Below, piece by piece: positions 27,872 through 37,535 of a stretch of DNA of 64,000 nt. Location: contig NZ_OY782495.1 of the NCBI RefSeq assembly GCF_963677715.1, positions 1,302,001 through 1,366,000 on the forward strand. The letters run 5' to 3'. A program made the position numbers and the translations under genes. The notes under the pieces were generated by a model. It did not search any database, was not told where the DNA came from, and was given only the letters and a program-made list of their open reading frames with translations. The stretch's first letter is position 1; the number at the start of each line of letters is the position of its first letter. Origin of the DNA: an uncultured Bacteroides sp. (GTDB lineage: Bacteria > Bacteroidota > Bacteroidia > Bacteroidales > Bacteroidaceae).

Positions 27872-28199
27872 ACCTATTTAATAGTTAAATTAGGTTGTAA
27901 AGATACGAACTTTCTCAATAAAACCAGACACCTGAGCCAAAGAAAAACCTAAATCAACAAAAAATCCACCTAAACTAACAAATAGTACACATGATGCACG
28001 GCATTCCCTAATATATTTGCAATCGGATAATTCAGGGGGGCTCATGAATATATAAAAGCCCATTTGCTATAAGCGCAGACCTCTGTTTTTGCTTTGCAAA
28101 CGAAGCGAAGCAGGCTATTCATAGAAGCCGATATATCCTTTTAATTGCACAATAAACAAAAAAATTACGATTTATAAATTTATAGAAACTCCAAAACGA
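27872..28199. other. Divergent intergenic region before the pectin locus
   Basis: This 328-bp stretch separates fabI from the first gene of the pectin locus. It holds the fabI promoter region, a -7 match TATATTTG at 28012-28019 for the GH28 gene, and about 180 bp of leader. The leader contains short self-complementary pieces near 28090-28115 and a TGCACAAT half-site at about 28146. No gene or known RNA motif was recognised. Confidence 0.5.
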
Positions 28200-29804
28200 A
28201 TGAAGACATTACCCAAGAGGCTTATTTTACTCGCCGCCATATCCTTGCCTTTAATAAATGGAAGTAATAAAGTACAAGCGCAAAATCAGGAAAGCATTGA
28301 CAATAGCATCTACAAAAACATTCCTTTTGACATGCCGGAAGTAGAACAACCTGTTTTTCCGGAATATGCAGTCAGCATTCTCAGCTTTGGAGCCAAAGGA
28401 GATGGCATAGTACTAAACACAAAAGCAATCAACGATGCCATAAAAGACGTTAATGCCAAAGGCGGAGGAAAGGTAATCATCCCTAAAGGACTCTGGCTAA
28501 CCGGACCGATAGAAATACTAAGTAACGTAAATCTATATACAGAGAAGAATGCATTAGTGCTCTTCACCGGAGATTTTGATGCTTATCCTATTATAGAAAC
28601 CTCTTTCGAAGGATTAGAAACCCGCCGGTGCCAATCTCCCATATCAGCTCGCAATGCCGACAATATAGCCATTACCGGATACGGCGCATTTGATGGTTCC
28701 GGAGACAGCTGGAGACCGGTAAAAAAAGAGAAACTAACAGCACCACAATGGAGCAAATTGCTAAAGTCGGGAGGGGTACTTGATAAAACAAAGAAAATAT
28801 GGTATCCTACCGCCGGTTCTTTGAAAGGAGCCCTGGCATGCACGAATTTTAATAATCCGGAAGGAATAGAAACGGACGAAGAATGGAATGAAATTAAACC
28901 CTGGCTCCGCCCCGTTATGGTAAACATTGTAAAGAGTACAAGGGTGCTTATTCAGGGCGTTACGTTTAAGAATTCGCCAAGTTGGTGCATTCATCCCCTG
29001 TCTTGCCAAAACATTACGCTTAATAACGTGAAAGTATTTAATCCGTGGTACTCGCAAAATGGAGATGCTCTCGATTTAGAATCGTGCAAGAATGCGCTGA
29101 TCATTAATTCAACCTTTGATGCAGGAGACGACGCCATCTGCCTTAAATCGGGTAAAGATGAAGACGGCCGTAAAAGAGCCGAGCCCTGCCAGAATGTATT
29201 GGTGAAGAATAACACAATATTACATGGACACGGAGGCTTTGTGGTAGGCAGTGAAATGTCCGGAGGAGTAAAAAACATCTATGTGTCCGACTGTACATTC
29301 CTAGGTACAGACGTGGGACTTCGCTTTAAAAGCACACGAGGTCGCGGAGGCGTGGTGGAAAACATCTTTATCGACAACATTAACATGATAAACATCCCCA
29401 ATGAAGCATTACTCTTTGATCTTTTTTATGGCGGCAAAGCACCCGACGAACTAACTGATAGTGATAGAATAGAAAGAACAGATTCTATGCCGGTCAGCAT
29501 CGAAACCCCGGCCTTCCGCAACATCCACATATCAAACATTTATTGCAAGGGGGCAGGACGTGCCATGTTTTTCAACGGTTTGCCGGAAATGCCTATACAG
29601 AACATAACGGTGGAAAATGTGATTATATCCGATGCTGTTGAAGGTGCCGTTATCAGCCAGGCAGACGGCGTAACCTTGCAAAACATTAAGATAGTGACTA
29701 AACAAGGAACCAACCTGCAAGTTAAAAATGCCAAGAATGTAAGTGTCGACGGCGTATTGTATAAGGAGATCAACGCAGAAGGTAAAGCACTGAATTTCAA
29801 ATAA
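28200..29804 (+). CDS. GH28 polygalacturonase-type glycoside hydrolase
   Basis: This 534-residue exported enzyme has an N-terminal signal peptide (residues 1 to about 27) and a right-handed beta-helix. GH28 catalytic motifs are visible in order: QNGDALDLESC (NxD), DAGDDAICLKSG (DD pair), LHGHGGFVVGSEMSG (GHG) and GLRFKSTRGRGG (RxK). It should hydrolyse alpha-1,4-galacturonic acid linkages, probably in the periplasm and probably in exo mode given locus type, though mode is an inference. It is the first gene of the pectin locus. Confidence 0.92.
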   Translation: MKTLPKRLILLAAISLPLINGSNKVQAQNQESIDNSIYKNIPFDMPEVEQPVFPEYAVSILSFGAKGDGIVLNTKAINDAIKDVNAKGGGKVIIPKGLWLTGPIEILSNVNLYTEKNALVLFTGDFDAYPIIETSFEGLETRRCQSPISARNADNIAITGYGAFDGSGDSWRPVKKEKLTAPQWSKLLKSGGVLDKTKKIWYPTAGSLKGALACTNFNNPEGIETDEEWNEIKPWLRPVMVNIVKSTRVLIQGVTFKNSPSWCIHPLSCQNITLNNVKVFNPWYSQNGDALDLESCKNALIINSTFDAGDDAICLKSGKDEDGRKRAEPCQNVLVKNNTILHGHGGFVVGSEMSGGVKNIYVSDCTFLGTDVGLRFKSTRGRGGVVENIFIDNINMINIPNEALLFDLFYGGKAPDELTDSDRIERTDSMPVSIETPAFRNIHISNIYCKGAGRAMFFNGLPEMPIQNITVENVIISDAVEGAVISQADGVTLQNIKIVTKQGTNLQVKNAKNVSVDGVLYKEINAEGKALNFK

Positions 29805-29923
29805 ATACGCCAGTTCATAACAAGCTTACTACATTACGCTTCATTTTTATTTTGAGGTATCAAGGCGTCTGTTATTATGAAACACGGTATTATCCTTTAT
29901 GCAAAAAGCTTTTTATAACATAT

Positions 29924-29983
29924 AACATCCCCATGTTATGGCATATAACATCCGGATGTTGTATATAATAACATGGGGATGTT
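29924..29983. repeat. Three 14-bp dyads at exact 23-bp period
   Basis: In the 323-bp gap 29805-30127, units start at 29924 (AACATCCCCATGTT), 29947 (AACATCCGGATGTT, a perfect palindrome) and 29970 (AACATGGGGATGTT). The first and third are exact reverse complements. The block 29921-29986 is a large dyad centred between 29953 and 29954, with 28 of 33 positions matching. It can form one long hairpin in RNA or three phased protein sites in DNA. Confidence 0.88.
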
Positions 29984-30090
29984 GTATGGCTATCATTTGA
30001 AGAAAAAGAAAGTGGAAAGGCAAAGTAATGGGAAAACAAAGTAAGTAGTCATTCAATCAAAATAAGTAGAAGATATTAACTCGTTTCTAT

Positions 30091-30098
30091 TACATTTG
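30091..30098 (+). promoter_or_regulatory. -7 element of the DUF4861 gene
   Basis: TACATTTG matches TAnnTTTG, 29 bp upstream of the start codon. No TTTG box is seen at the expected distance. Confidence 0.5.
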
Positions 30099-30127
30099 TA
30101 TTAACTAAACAAATACAGTTAGATTCC

Positions 30128-31348
30128 ATGAAAAAAGAAATTGCAAGCATTCTATTATTTTTGTGTAGCTGTCCGGTTGCCATTTTTGCCCAAAGTACAG
30201 AGAAAACAATCTCTGTAGAAATAGCCAACGAATGGAATAAGACCAAAACAGATGAGCCGGTCGTTCTCAAAATAGACAACCTGAAAGCCGGATTCCTTGT
30301 GAAGTCGGCTACTGTGTGTGAAGGTAGCACAGAGATACCTTCACAACTGGACGATTTAAACGGTGACAGACGGGCAGACGAGTTAGCCTTTGTCATTAAT
30401 CTGGCTCCAAAAAGTAAGAAGACGGTAAAAATTACGCTTTCGGCCAAGAAATCGAATAAACAATATACGCCCCGCGTTTATGCCGAAATGCTTATCAGCG
30501 ACAAAAAAGGAAAACATGTTCCTGTACAATCGGTAACGATACCCGGAACCAGCAACATCTATAATCAGATGCACCATCATGGTCCGGCATTTGAATCTGA
30601 CTTAGTGGCATATAGAATCTATTTCGACCAAAAGCAAACAGTAGATCTTTACGGTAAGTTCAATAAAGGATTTGAAATAAAAGAATCTCAGTTCTATCCC
30701 ACAGACGAGCAACTGGCACGCGGATTTGGTGACGACGTGCTGCTCGTGGGCAGTAGTTGCGGACTAGGTACTTTGAAAGGATGGGACGGCACCAAAGCTA
30801 CCCACATAGAGCCGGTGAGCACGCGCACAGAAAGTATTGTAGCCTATGGCCCCGTGCGAACAATTATTGACGTAAGAGACAACGAATGGCAATATCAGGG
30901 TGCTGAGCTGAACATGACTAACCGTTATATCCTGTATGGCGGGCATCGCGATGTAGTTGTAGAAACATTCTTCGAAGAACCTCTGAAGAAAGAAATTTTC
31001 TGCACCGGCGTGCAAAACATAAAAGGTTCTGTTTCTTATTCCGATCATAAAGGTTTAATAGGTTGCTGGGGCAGAGACTGGCCGGTAAATGATACGATAA
31101 AATATGCAAAAGAAACCGTAGGGTTAGCAACCTGCATACCGCAGAAATACATTAAATCGGAGATGAAAGATAAAGTAAACTACCTATATAGCATTAGTGC
31201 CGAAGGAGAAAAATACTTTCGCTATAACATCACGTTTACGTCTATGAAAGAAACCTTCGGATACAAAACACCCGATGCCTGGTTTGCATACATACGTCAG
31301 TGGAAAGAAGATTTAGAGCACCCGGCTGTAGTTAAAATAAAAGAGTAA
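30128..31348 (+). CDS. DUF4861 family exported protein
   Basis: This 406-residue protein has a signal peptide ending in AIFAQ and matches the DUF4861 family found in polysaccharide loci of Bacteroidetes. Recognisable parts are VSVEIANEW-like residues 25-35 (ISVEIANEWNKTK), DLNGDRRADELAFVINL, MHHHGPAFESDLVAYRIYFD and GCWGRDWPVNDT. The biochemical role is not established. Placement between GH28 and GH43 argues for a role on pectic oligosaccharides. It is followed by a terminator. Confidence 0.8.
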   Translation: MKKEIASILLFLCSCPVAIFAQSTEKTISVEIANEWNKTKTDEPVVLKIDNLKAGFLVKSATVCEGSTEIPSQLDDLNGDRRADELAFVINLAPKSKKTVKITLSAKKSNKQYTPRVYAEMLISDKKGKHVPVQSVTIPGTSNIYNQMHHHGPAFESDLVAYRIYFDQKQTVDLYGKFNKGFEIKESQFYPTDEQLARGFGDDVLLVGSSCGLGTLKGWDGTKATHIEPVSTRTESIVAYGPVRTIIDVRDNEWQYQGAELNMTNRYILYGGHRDVVVETFFEEPLKKEIFCTGVQNIKGSVSYSDHKGLIGCWGRDWPVNDTIKYAKETVGLATCIPQKYIKSEMKDKVNYLYSISAEGEKYFRYNITFTSMKETFGYKTPDAWFAYIRQWKEDLEHPAVVKIKE

Positions 31349-31388
31349 GTTTACAATAAAAGAGTTCATATTGCTTAATTAATTGCAT

Positions 31389-31428
31389 AGCTTCGCACAA
31401 AAGAACTTTTCTGTGCGGAGCTTTTTTA
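31389..31428 (+). terminator. Terminator after the DUF4861 gene
   Basis: AGCTTCGCACA (31389-31399) pairs with TGTGCGGAGCT (31412-31422), with one G-T pair, followed by a T run. Confidence 0.8.
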
Positions 31429-31475
31429 GGTTCAGCCCTTAAATGAATAAGATGAAACGATAAAAACAATGTCTC

Positions 31476-33152
31476 ATGAAAAAAGTAATCGCATTTCTTA
31501 TCCCTTGCCTGGTAGCCATATTGCCGGCAGCCGCACAAAAAAACTATGTTTCCGAAGTATGGGTAGCCGATAAAGGTGACGGTACTTATCAGAATCCTAT
31601 TATTTATGCAGATTATTCCGATCCAGACGCTTGCCGCGTGGGAGACGATTACTATATGACCTCTTCCAGCTTTAATAATCTGCCGGCTTTGCAGATTTTA
31701 CATTCAAAAGATCTGGTAAACTGGAGCATCATCGGTGCTGCCGTGCCCTACGCATTATCTCCTATAGAAACGCCCGAACGGCCTGAACAAGGCAATCGGG
31801 TATGGGCACCCAGCATCCGCTATCACAACGGAGAATTCTACATTTTCTGGGGTGATCCCGATCAGGGAGCATTTATGACCAAATCGAAAGACCCTAAAGG
31901 GCCATGGACAGACCCCGTATTAGTGAAGCCGGGTAAGGGTATTATCGACACAACACCTTTGTGGGACGACGATGGAAAGGTATATATGGTACACGGATAT
32001 GCCGGAAGCCGGGCACAGCTTAAAAGCATTTTGGGCATCTGTGAGCTAAATGCCGACGCTACAAAAGCCATTACGCAATCTCGCATCATATTCGACGGAC
32101 ACGAAGATCAGGAAACCGTAGAAGGGCCCAAGCTATACAAACGTAATGATTACTACTACATTTTTGCTCCCGCCGGCGGCGTTGCCACAGGATGGCAATT
32201 AGTGCTACGTTCCAAAAACATATACGGACCTTATGAAGAAAAAGTAGTGATGCGACAAGGCAAAACCGCCATCAATGGGCCTCATCAGGGCGCTTGGATA
32301 GATACGGCTACAGGCGAAGACTGGTTTTTGCATTTTCAGGATGTCGGAGCATACGGGCGTTTGGTGCATCTGCAACCCATGAAATGGGTAAATGACTGGC
32401 CGGTGATAGGTATAGATAAAGACGGCGATGGTTGTGGAGAACCCGTTTTGACTTATAGAAAGCCCAACGTAGGCAAAACATATCCCATTTGTACCCCGCA
32501 GGAAAGTGACGAATTTAACGGCTTCACCCTCTCTCCGCAATGGCAATGGAATGCGAATATAAATGAAAAGTGGGCTTATTTCGCCGGAGATAAAGGATAT
32601 GTGCGTCTCTACTCCTATCCCGTTGTGAAGGATTATAAGAATTTATGGGATGTGGCAAACCTCTTGTTGCAAAAAACGCCGGCACCCAACTTTACTGCAA
32701 CCATGAAACTCCGTTTCAGTCCGACAGAAAAATATAAAGGTGAGCGCACGGGACTTGTCGTTATGGGGCTGGATTATGCCGGACTGATTCTGGAAAACAC
32801 AGATCACGGCATTCTTTTGTCTCAAATAGCATGCAAACAAGCTGATAAAGGATCTCCGGAGCAGACCAATGAAAGCATAGCTTTAAAAAGAGGTGATATT
32901 TACCTTAAAGTACAATTTGAGCGTACAAGAGAAAAAGTCGGAACCAGCGAAGAAAGATCCGATCTGCTTGTTATGTGCAATTTCAGCTATAGCCTTGACG
33001 GCGCTAATTTCAAAAAGCTGGGGCAATCTTTTCAGGCAAGAGAAGGAAAATGGATTGGTGCAAAAATAGGAATGTTTTGCACTCGCCCCGCCATTACAAC
33101 CAATGACGGCGGATGGACAGATGTAGACTGGTTCAGAATCTCAAAAAGATAA
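31476..33152 (+). CDS. GH43 family glycoside hydrolase
   Basis: The 558-residue exported protein has a signal peptide (residues 1-20, ending PAAAQ). Its N-terminal five-bladed propeller is of family GH43: YADYSDPDACRVGDDYYMTS carries the catalytic base aspartate and ETVEGPKLYKRNDYYYIF the general acid glutamate. From about residue 340 there is a C-terminal beta-sandwich like those of GH43 xylosidases. Likely substrates are arabinose or xylose side chains of pectin; specificity cannot be set from sequence. Confidence 0.9.
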   Translation: MKKVIAFLIPCLVAILPAAAQKNYVSEVWVADKGDGTYQNPIIYADYSDPDACRVGDDYYMTSSSFNNLPALQILHSKDLVNWSIIGAAVPYALSPIETPERPEQGNRVWAPSIRYHNGEFYIFWGDPDQGAFMTKSKDPKGPWTDPVLVKPGKGIIDTTPLWDDDGKVYMVHGYAGSRAQLKSILGICELNADATKAITQSRIIFDGHEDQETVEGPKLYKRNDYYYIFAPAGGVATGWQLVLRSKNIYGPYEEKVVMRQGKTAINGPHQGAWIDTATGEDWFLHFQDVGAYGRLVHLQPMKWVNDWPVIGIDKDGDGCGEPVLTYRKPNVGKTYPICTPQESDEFNGFTLSPQWQWNANINEKWAYFAGDKGYVRLYSYPVVKDYKNLWDVANLLLQKTPAPNFTATMKLRFSPTEKYKGERTGLVVMGLDYAGLILENTDHGILLSQIACKQADKGSPEQTNESIALKRGDIYLKVQFERTREKVGTSEERSDLLVMCNFSYSLDGANFKKLGQSFQAREGKWIGAKIGMFCTRPAITTNDGGWTDVDWFRISKR

Positions 33153-33284
33153 AGCCTGGAAAATAAAAAATGAAAAGTAGATTTAAACAAAGCATGCCTG
33201 CACATTCATAATCAACACATTCCCTACGACCCTGATATCCTTTCCTTTAATAATTGCTTCGCACGCGGCTTTCCAAATGATTGT

Positions 33285-33316
33285 TTTGGGCAGCTCGGGC
33301 AAAATATATACCTTTG
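33285..33316 (+). promoter_or_regulatory. Full Bacteroides promoter for the HAD phosphatase
   Basis: TTTG (33285-33288), a 20-bp spacer and TACCTTTG (33309-33316) make a full match to the Bacteroides sigma consensus. The start codon lies 25 bp downstream. This is the clearest promoter in the window. Confidence 0.8.
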
Positions 33317-33341
33317 CAAGAAAGCTTATCAATATAAAACA

Positions 33342-33992
33342 ATGAAAAGACTCATCATATTCGATTTAGACGGCACATTATTAAATACCATCGCTGATTT
33401 GGCTAACAGCACCAACCATGCGTTGCAAAAGCTGGGATACCCCACGCACGAAGCAGAAGCTTATAATTTCATGGTAGGCAACGGCATCAATAAACTTTTT
33501 GAAAGAGCCCTGCCCGAAAAGGAAAAGACGGAGGCCAATATATTACGGGTAAGAAAGGAATTTCTGCTGCATTATGACCAGCATAATACTGACCTAAGTT
33601 ACCCTTATCCGGGCATTCCGAAGCTTCTTAGTGACCTCCAGGCTCGGGGAAAGCTGATTGCAGTAGCATCAAACAAATATCAGGCAGCCACAAAAAAACT
33701 GATCACTCATTATTTCCCCGATATAACATTCGCTGCTATATTTGGACAAAGAGACGGAATTACAGCTAAACCCAATCCCCAAATAGTATATGATATTCTG
33801 AACATAGCTAAGGCAAGCAAAGAAGAAACATTTTACGTAGGAGATTCCGGGGTAGACATGCAAACGGCTATTAATAGCGGAGTAACTGCATGCGGAGTGA
33901 CATGGGGATTCAGACCCCGCACGGAACTCGAAACCTTTCAGCCGGACTTCATTATAAACAACCCCGAAGAAGTTCTTGCAGCAATTGATTGA
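33342..33992 (+). CDS. HAD phosphatase, phosphoglycolate phosphatase-like
   Basis: This 216-residue HAD-I protein has motif I IIFDLDGTLLNTIADLANS, a helical cap, AVASNKYQAATKKLI (motif II region), KPNPQIVYDIL (motif III lysine) and YVGDSGVDMQTAINSG (motif IV). It resembles Gph. It carries its own strong promoter within the pectin locus, so it may be a housekeeping gene around which the locus was assembled, or a sugar-phosphate phosphatase of the pathway. Confidence 0.85.
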   Translation: MKRLIIFDLDGTLLNTIADLANSTNHALQKLGYPTHEAEAYNFMVGNGINKLFERALPEKEKTEANILRVRKEFLLHYDQHNTDLSYPYPGIPKLLSDLQARGKLIAVASNKYQAATKKLITHYFPDITFAAIFGQRDGITAKPNPQIVYDILNIAKASKEETFYVGDSGVDMQTAINSGVTACGVTWGFRPRTELETFQPDFIINNPEEVLAAID

Positions 33993-34301
33993 ACCTAAGG
34001 ACAATTATTGCACAAGATCGACCCAATCATTTTGCCACATAGCATAGACAAACAGCATTAAAAAGAATCCCTTTTGCTGTTTTATAAAAGATTAATGTTT
34101 AAATACACCGTCAATCAATTACCTATAAGTTTACATCATACAGAAACAGACTTATACCTCATTTGTTAACTAGCATTGAAGTAAAACAAAAAATACTATC
34201 GGAAAAACAAAATTTGCACACTCCAGATTTAACTTTCCTCTACTTTTGCTGCATGAGTTAACGTATTTTATTTAATACAATAATTATTTAAACCAATAAA
34301 C
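33993..34301. other. Intergenic region and promoter upstream of susC
   Basis: This 309-bp gap has no recognisable gene. TTTG at 34213-34216 and TACTTTTG at 34241-34248 form a probable promoter, although the 24-bp spacer is longer than usual. The 5' leader would be about 45 bp. The T/A-rich upstream part is a plausible site for the regulator encoded downstream; no clear repeat was found. Confidence 0.5.
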
Positions 34302-37300
34302 ATGCAGAAAATGTCTAACAAGATGAAAAACATGCGCACTGTGCTTTTTATGCTATTCGCAGCAATATCGCTAAGCATATCGGCACAAAGCGTTACCTTA
34401 ACAGGTAGTGTGAAAGACAAAACAGGAGAGCCCATTATCGGTGCTTCTATCCTAGAAAAAGGAACGAGCAATGGCATCATTACCGATATGGACGGTAATT
34501 TCACATTGAAAGTATCCGGAGCTAAACCTATCGTCATTTCGTATATCGGAATGAAAACACAAGAAATCAACGTAAAAGGAAAAAACAGAATTAACATCGT
34601 TCTCGAAGACGATGCTAAAACTCTGGATGAAGTGGTGGTAATCGGATATGGTACAGCCAAACGAAAAGACATCACCGGTTCTGTGGCATCAGTCAATTCA
34701 GATGTTATAGCCGCTGTTCCTGTCTCCTCAGCAATAGAAGCCATATCCGGCAGACTGGCAGGAGTACAAATCACAACGACTGAAGGCTCTCCCGATGCGG
34801 AAATGAAAATTCGTGTTCGTGGAGGAGGTTCAATAACAGGTGATAATACACCTTTATTTATAGTCGACGGATTTCCGGTTGAATCAATCTCCGATATTGC
34901 CCCAAGCGATATTGAATCTATTGATGTTTTAAAAGATGCCTCATCAACGGCAATCTACGGATCTCGTGGCGCTAATGGCGTTATTATCGTTACAACAAAA
35001 GGTGGGAAAGAAGGCAAAATAAGTGTTAACTACAATGCTTACTACAGCTTCAAAAAGTTAGCAAAGAAACTAGATGTTCTTTCAGCCTCCGATTACGTAA
35101 AATGGCAATATGAGCTGGATTTGTTAACCAACGGCAATGATGATAATTACACGAAGTTTTTCGGAAACTATCAGGATATGGACCTTTATGACAATGTAGA
35201 AACCAACGATTGGCAAGATCAGGTTTTCGGCCGCACAGGAGAAACATTTAACCATAACCTGAATATCAGCGGTGGAACGGAAAAAACAAAATTTGCTTTC
35301 GGCTATAGCCATATAGATGATAAAGCGATTATGCAATCATCTAATTTTAAACGAGATAATCTAAGCTTAAAGTTAACGAACAAGCCGCAGAAAAGAATAA
35401 CACTCGATTTCTCTATGCGCTATTCAAAGACCAAAATAAATGGCGGCGGAGCCAATGAACAAAACGAAGTATCATCTGCCGATTCCCGATTGAAATATGC
35501 AATGATCTATCCGGTTTTCCCTATCAACGGGTTGACGGAAGAAGGAGTCGATGACCCCGACTTCAAACTATATAATCCACTCGAAGCAATTTCTGATAAT
35601 GACAGAACACAAGAAAGAAAAACGCTTAATATGGCCGGAAGTGCTTCATGGGAAATTATAGACAATCTTTCTTTGAAAGCAGAAGTTGGTTTAGACGATT
35701 ATCGCAATGGAGATAGCCGCTTTTACGGAATGACTACCTATTATATACAAAACGTACCGTCGTCTGCGAATCAAGACCACCCGGCAGTAATATTGACCAA
35801 TACATCCAGAGAATCGTTACGTAGTACAAACACTCTTAATTATAATTTTAAGAAACTGCTCAAAAATGACAACCATCATTTAAATATACTCCTTGGTCAT
35901 GAGTACATTATTACAAGAGAGAAGATCCTGACTAACACCATTCATGGCTTCCCTACTACATTTACATCAGCAGATGCATTTAATTTAACAACACAGGGTA
36001 CCCCATTTTCCACTGATAATTATTCGAATCCGGATGATAAACTACTCTCATTCTTTGGACGTTTAAATTACGACTATCAGAGTAAGTATCTGGTGAGTGC
36101 CACATTTCGTGCAGATGGTTCTTCTAAGTTTTCTTCTTCCAATTACTGGGGATATTTCCCTTCAGCAGCTCTGGCATGGCGCGTTTCTTCCGAATCGTTT
36201 ATGGAGAGCACCAAAGATTGGTTAGACGATTTGAAGTTACGTTTTAGTTATGGTACAGCCGGAAACAACAACATTCCTTCTGGACAAATAAAACAATCCT
36301 TTTCATCAAAGGCAACGTCTTGGATTAATGGTTTTAATAGCTACTGGGCCGCCTCCAAAACAATGGCAAACCCCGATCTGAAATGGGAAACAACCACAAC
36401 CAGAAATCTTGGATTAGACTTTACTTTATTGGGAGGTCGCCTAAATGGAACCATAGAAGCTTATCTGAACGACACCAAGGATTTGCTTATCGAATTTCCT
36501 GTAGGGGGAACAGGGTATGACACCCAATATCGCAATATGGGCAAAACTGAAAATAAAGGGCTCGAAGCTTCAATCAATTATATTGCATTGAACAAAAAAG
36601 ACTATGGATTGAGTTTCAGTGCAAATATCGGATTCAACAAAAATAAAATTAAGTCTCTGGGTACTATGCAAAACACCGGATACCAATCGACATGGGCTGG
36701 AACAGAAGTTGGTCCAGATTACTGGGTAGCTACCGGCGGATCTGTTGGTCAGATGTTCGGATATGTCTCTGACGGACGCTATGAGGTTTCAGACTTTAGC
36801 GGCTATGATGAAGCGACAGAGAAATGGATTCTCAAAGATGGAGTAACAGATTGTTCCGCCGTTATAGGAACAATCCGCCCCGGATCAATGAAGCTAAAAG
36901 ATCTTTCAGGAGATCATGCTGTAAGCGAGGGAAACGAAGACCGCAAAATAATTGGCGATGCCAATCCGCTTCACACCGGAGGTTTCACTATCAATGGCCG
37001 GTTATATGGTTTTGACATCGCAGCCAACTTTAACTGGAGTTACGGAAATGACATTTATAATGCTAATAAGATAGAATATACATCCAGTAGCAAATACCAA
37101 TATAGAAACATGATTTCTACCATGGCGGATGGCAAACGATGGACCAACCTCAGAGCAGACGGAACCATATCTAATGATGCAGCTGAACTTACTGCTATGA
37201 ATGCCAATACGACCATGTGGTCTCCATCAATGAAGAAGTACGTGTTCAGTGATTGGGCGGTGGAAGATGGTTCATTCTTAAGATTAAACACACTAACCCT

Positions 37301-37514
37301 TGGTTATACTCTACCTAAAGCGCTGACTACAAAAGTGAAAATTCAAAATCTTCGCTTCTATGTCACCGGTTATAATTTATTCTGCTGGACCAACTATTCA
37401 GGATTCGATCCGGAAGTTTCGACCCGGCGTAAAACTGCTTTAACTCCGGGAGTGGACTATTCCGCTTATCCCAAGAGTCGCCAGTTTGTAGTTGGCTTGA
37501 ACCTTAATTTTTAA
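34302..37514 (+). CDS. SusC/RagA-type TonB-dependent transporter
   Basis: This 1070-residue outer-membrane transporter imports oligosaccharides using TonB energy. After the signal peptide (about residues 1-28, ending SISAQ) comes a carboxypeptidase-regulatory-like domain (VTLTGSVKDKTGEPIIGAS). Next are the TonB box region and plug, with TLDEVVVIGYGTAKRKDITG and IDVLKDASSTAIYGSRGANG (about 207-226). The beta-barrel ends in the aromatic C-terminus GLNLNF. It forms a lidded transporter with the SusD-like protein encoded 21 bp downstream. Pectic oligosaccharides are the inferred cargo. Alternative starts exist at 34314 and 34326. Confidence 0.95.
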   Translation: MQKMSNKMKNMRTVLFMLFAAISLSISAQSVTLTGSVKDKTGEPIIGASILEKGTSNGIITDMDGNFTLKVSGAKPIVISYIGMKTQEINVKGKNRINIVLEDDAKTLDEVVVIGYGTAKRKDITGSVASVNSDVIAAVPVSSAIEAISGRLAGVQITTTEGSPDAEMKIRVRGGGSITGDNTPLFIVDGFPVESISDIAPSDIESIDVLKDASSTAIYGSRGANGVIIVTTKGGKEGKISVNYNAYYSFKKLAKKLDVLSASDYVKWQYELDLLTNGNDDNYTKFFGNYQDMDLYDNVETNDWQDQVFGRTGETFNHNLNISGGTEKTKFAFGYSHIDDKAIMQSSNFKRDNLSLKLTNKPQKRITLDFSMRYSKTKINGGGANEQNEVSSADSRLKYAMIYPVFPINGLTEEGVDDPDFKLYNPLEAISDNDRTQERKTLNMAGSASWEIIDNLSLKAEVGLDDYRNGDSRFYGMTTYYIQNVPSSANQDHPAVILTNTSRESLRSTNTLNYNFKKLLKNDNHHLNILLGHEYIITREKILTNTIHGFPTTFTSADAFNLTTQGTPFSTDNYSNPDDKLLSFFGRLNYDYQSKYLVSATFRADGSSKFSSSNYWGYFPSAALAWRVSSESFMESTKDWLDDLKLRFSYGTAGNNNIPSGQIKQSFSSKATSWINGFNSYWAASKTMANPDLKWETTTTRNLGLDFTLLGGRLNGTIEAYLNDTKDLLIEFPVGGTGYDTQYRNMGKTENKGLEASINYIALNKKDYGLSFSANIGFNKNKIKSLGTMQNTGYQSTWAGTEVGPDYWVATGGSVGQMFGYVSDGRYEVSDFSGYDEATEKWILKDGVTDCSAVIGTIRPGSMKLKDLSGDHAVSEGNEDRKIIGDANPLHTGGFTINGRLYGFDIAANFNWSYGNDIYNANKIEYTSSSKYQYRNMISTMADGKRWTNLRADGTISNDAAELTAMNANTTMWSPSMKKYVFSDWAVEDGSFLRLNTLTLGYTLPKALTTKVKIQNLRFYVTGYNLFCWTNYSGFDPEVSTRRKTALTPGVDYSAYPKSRQFVVGLNLNF

Positions 37515-37535
37515 TACCGAAAAAAATTACATATA

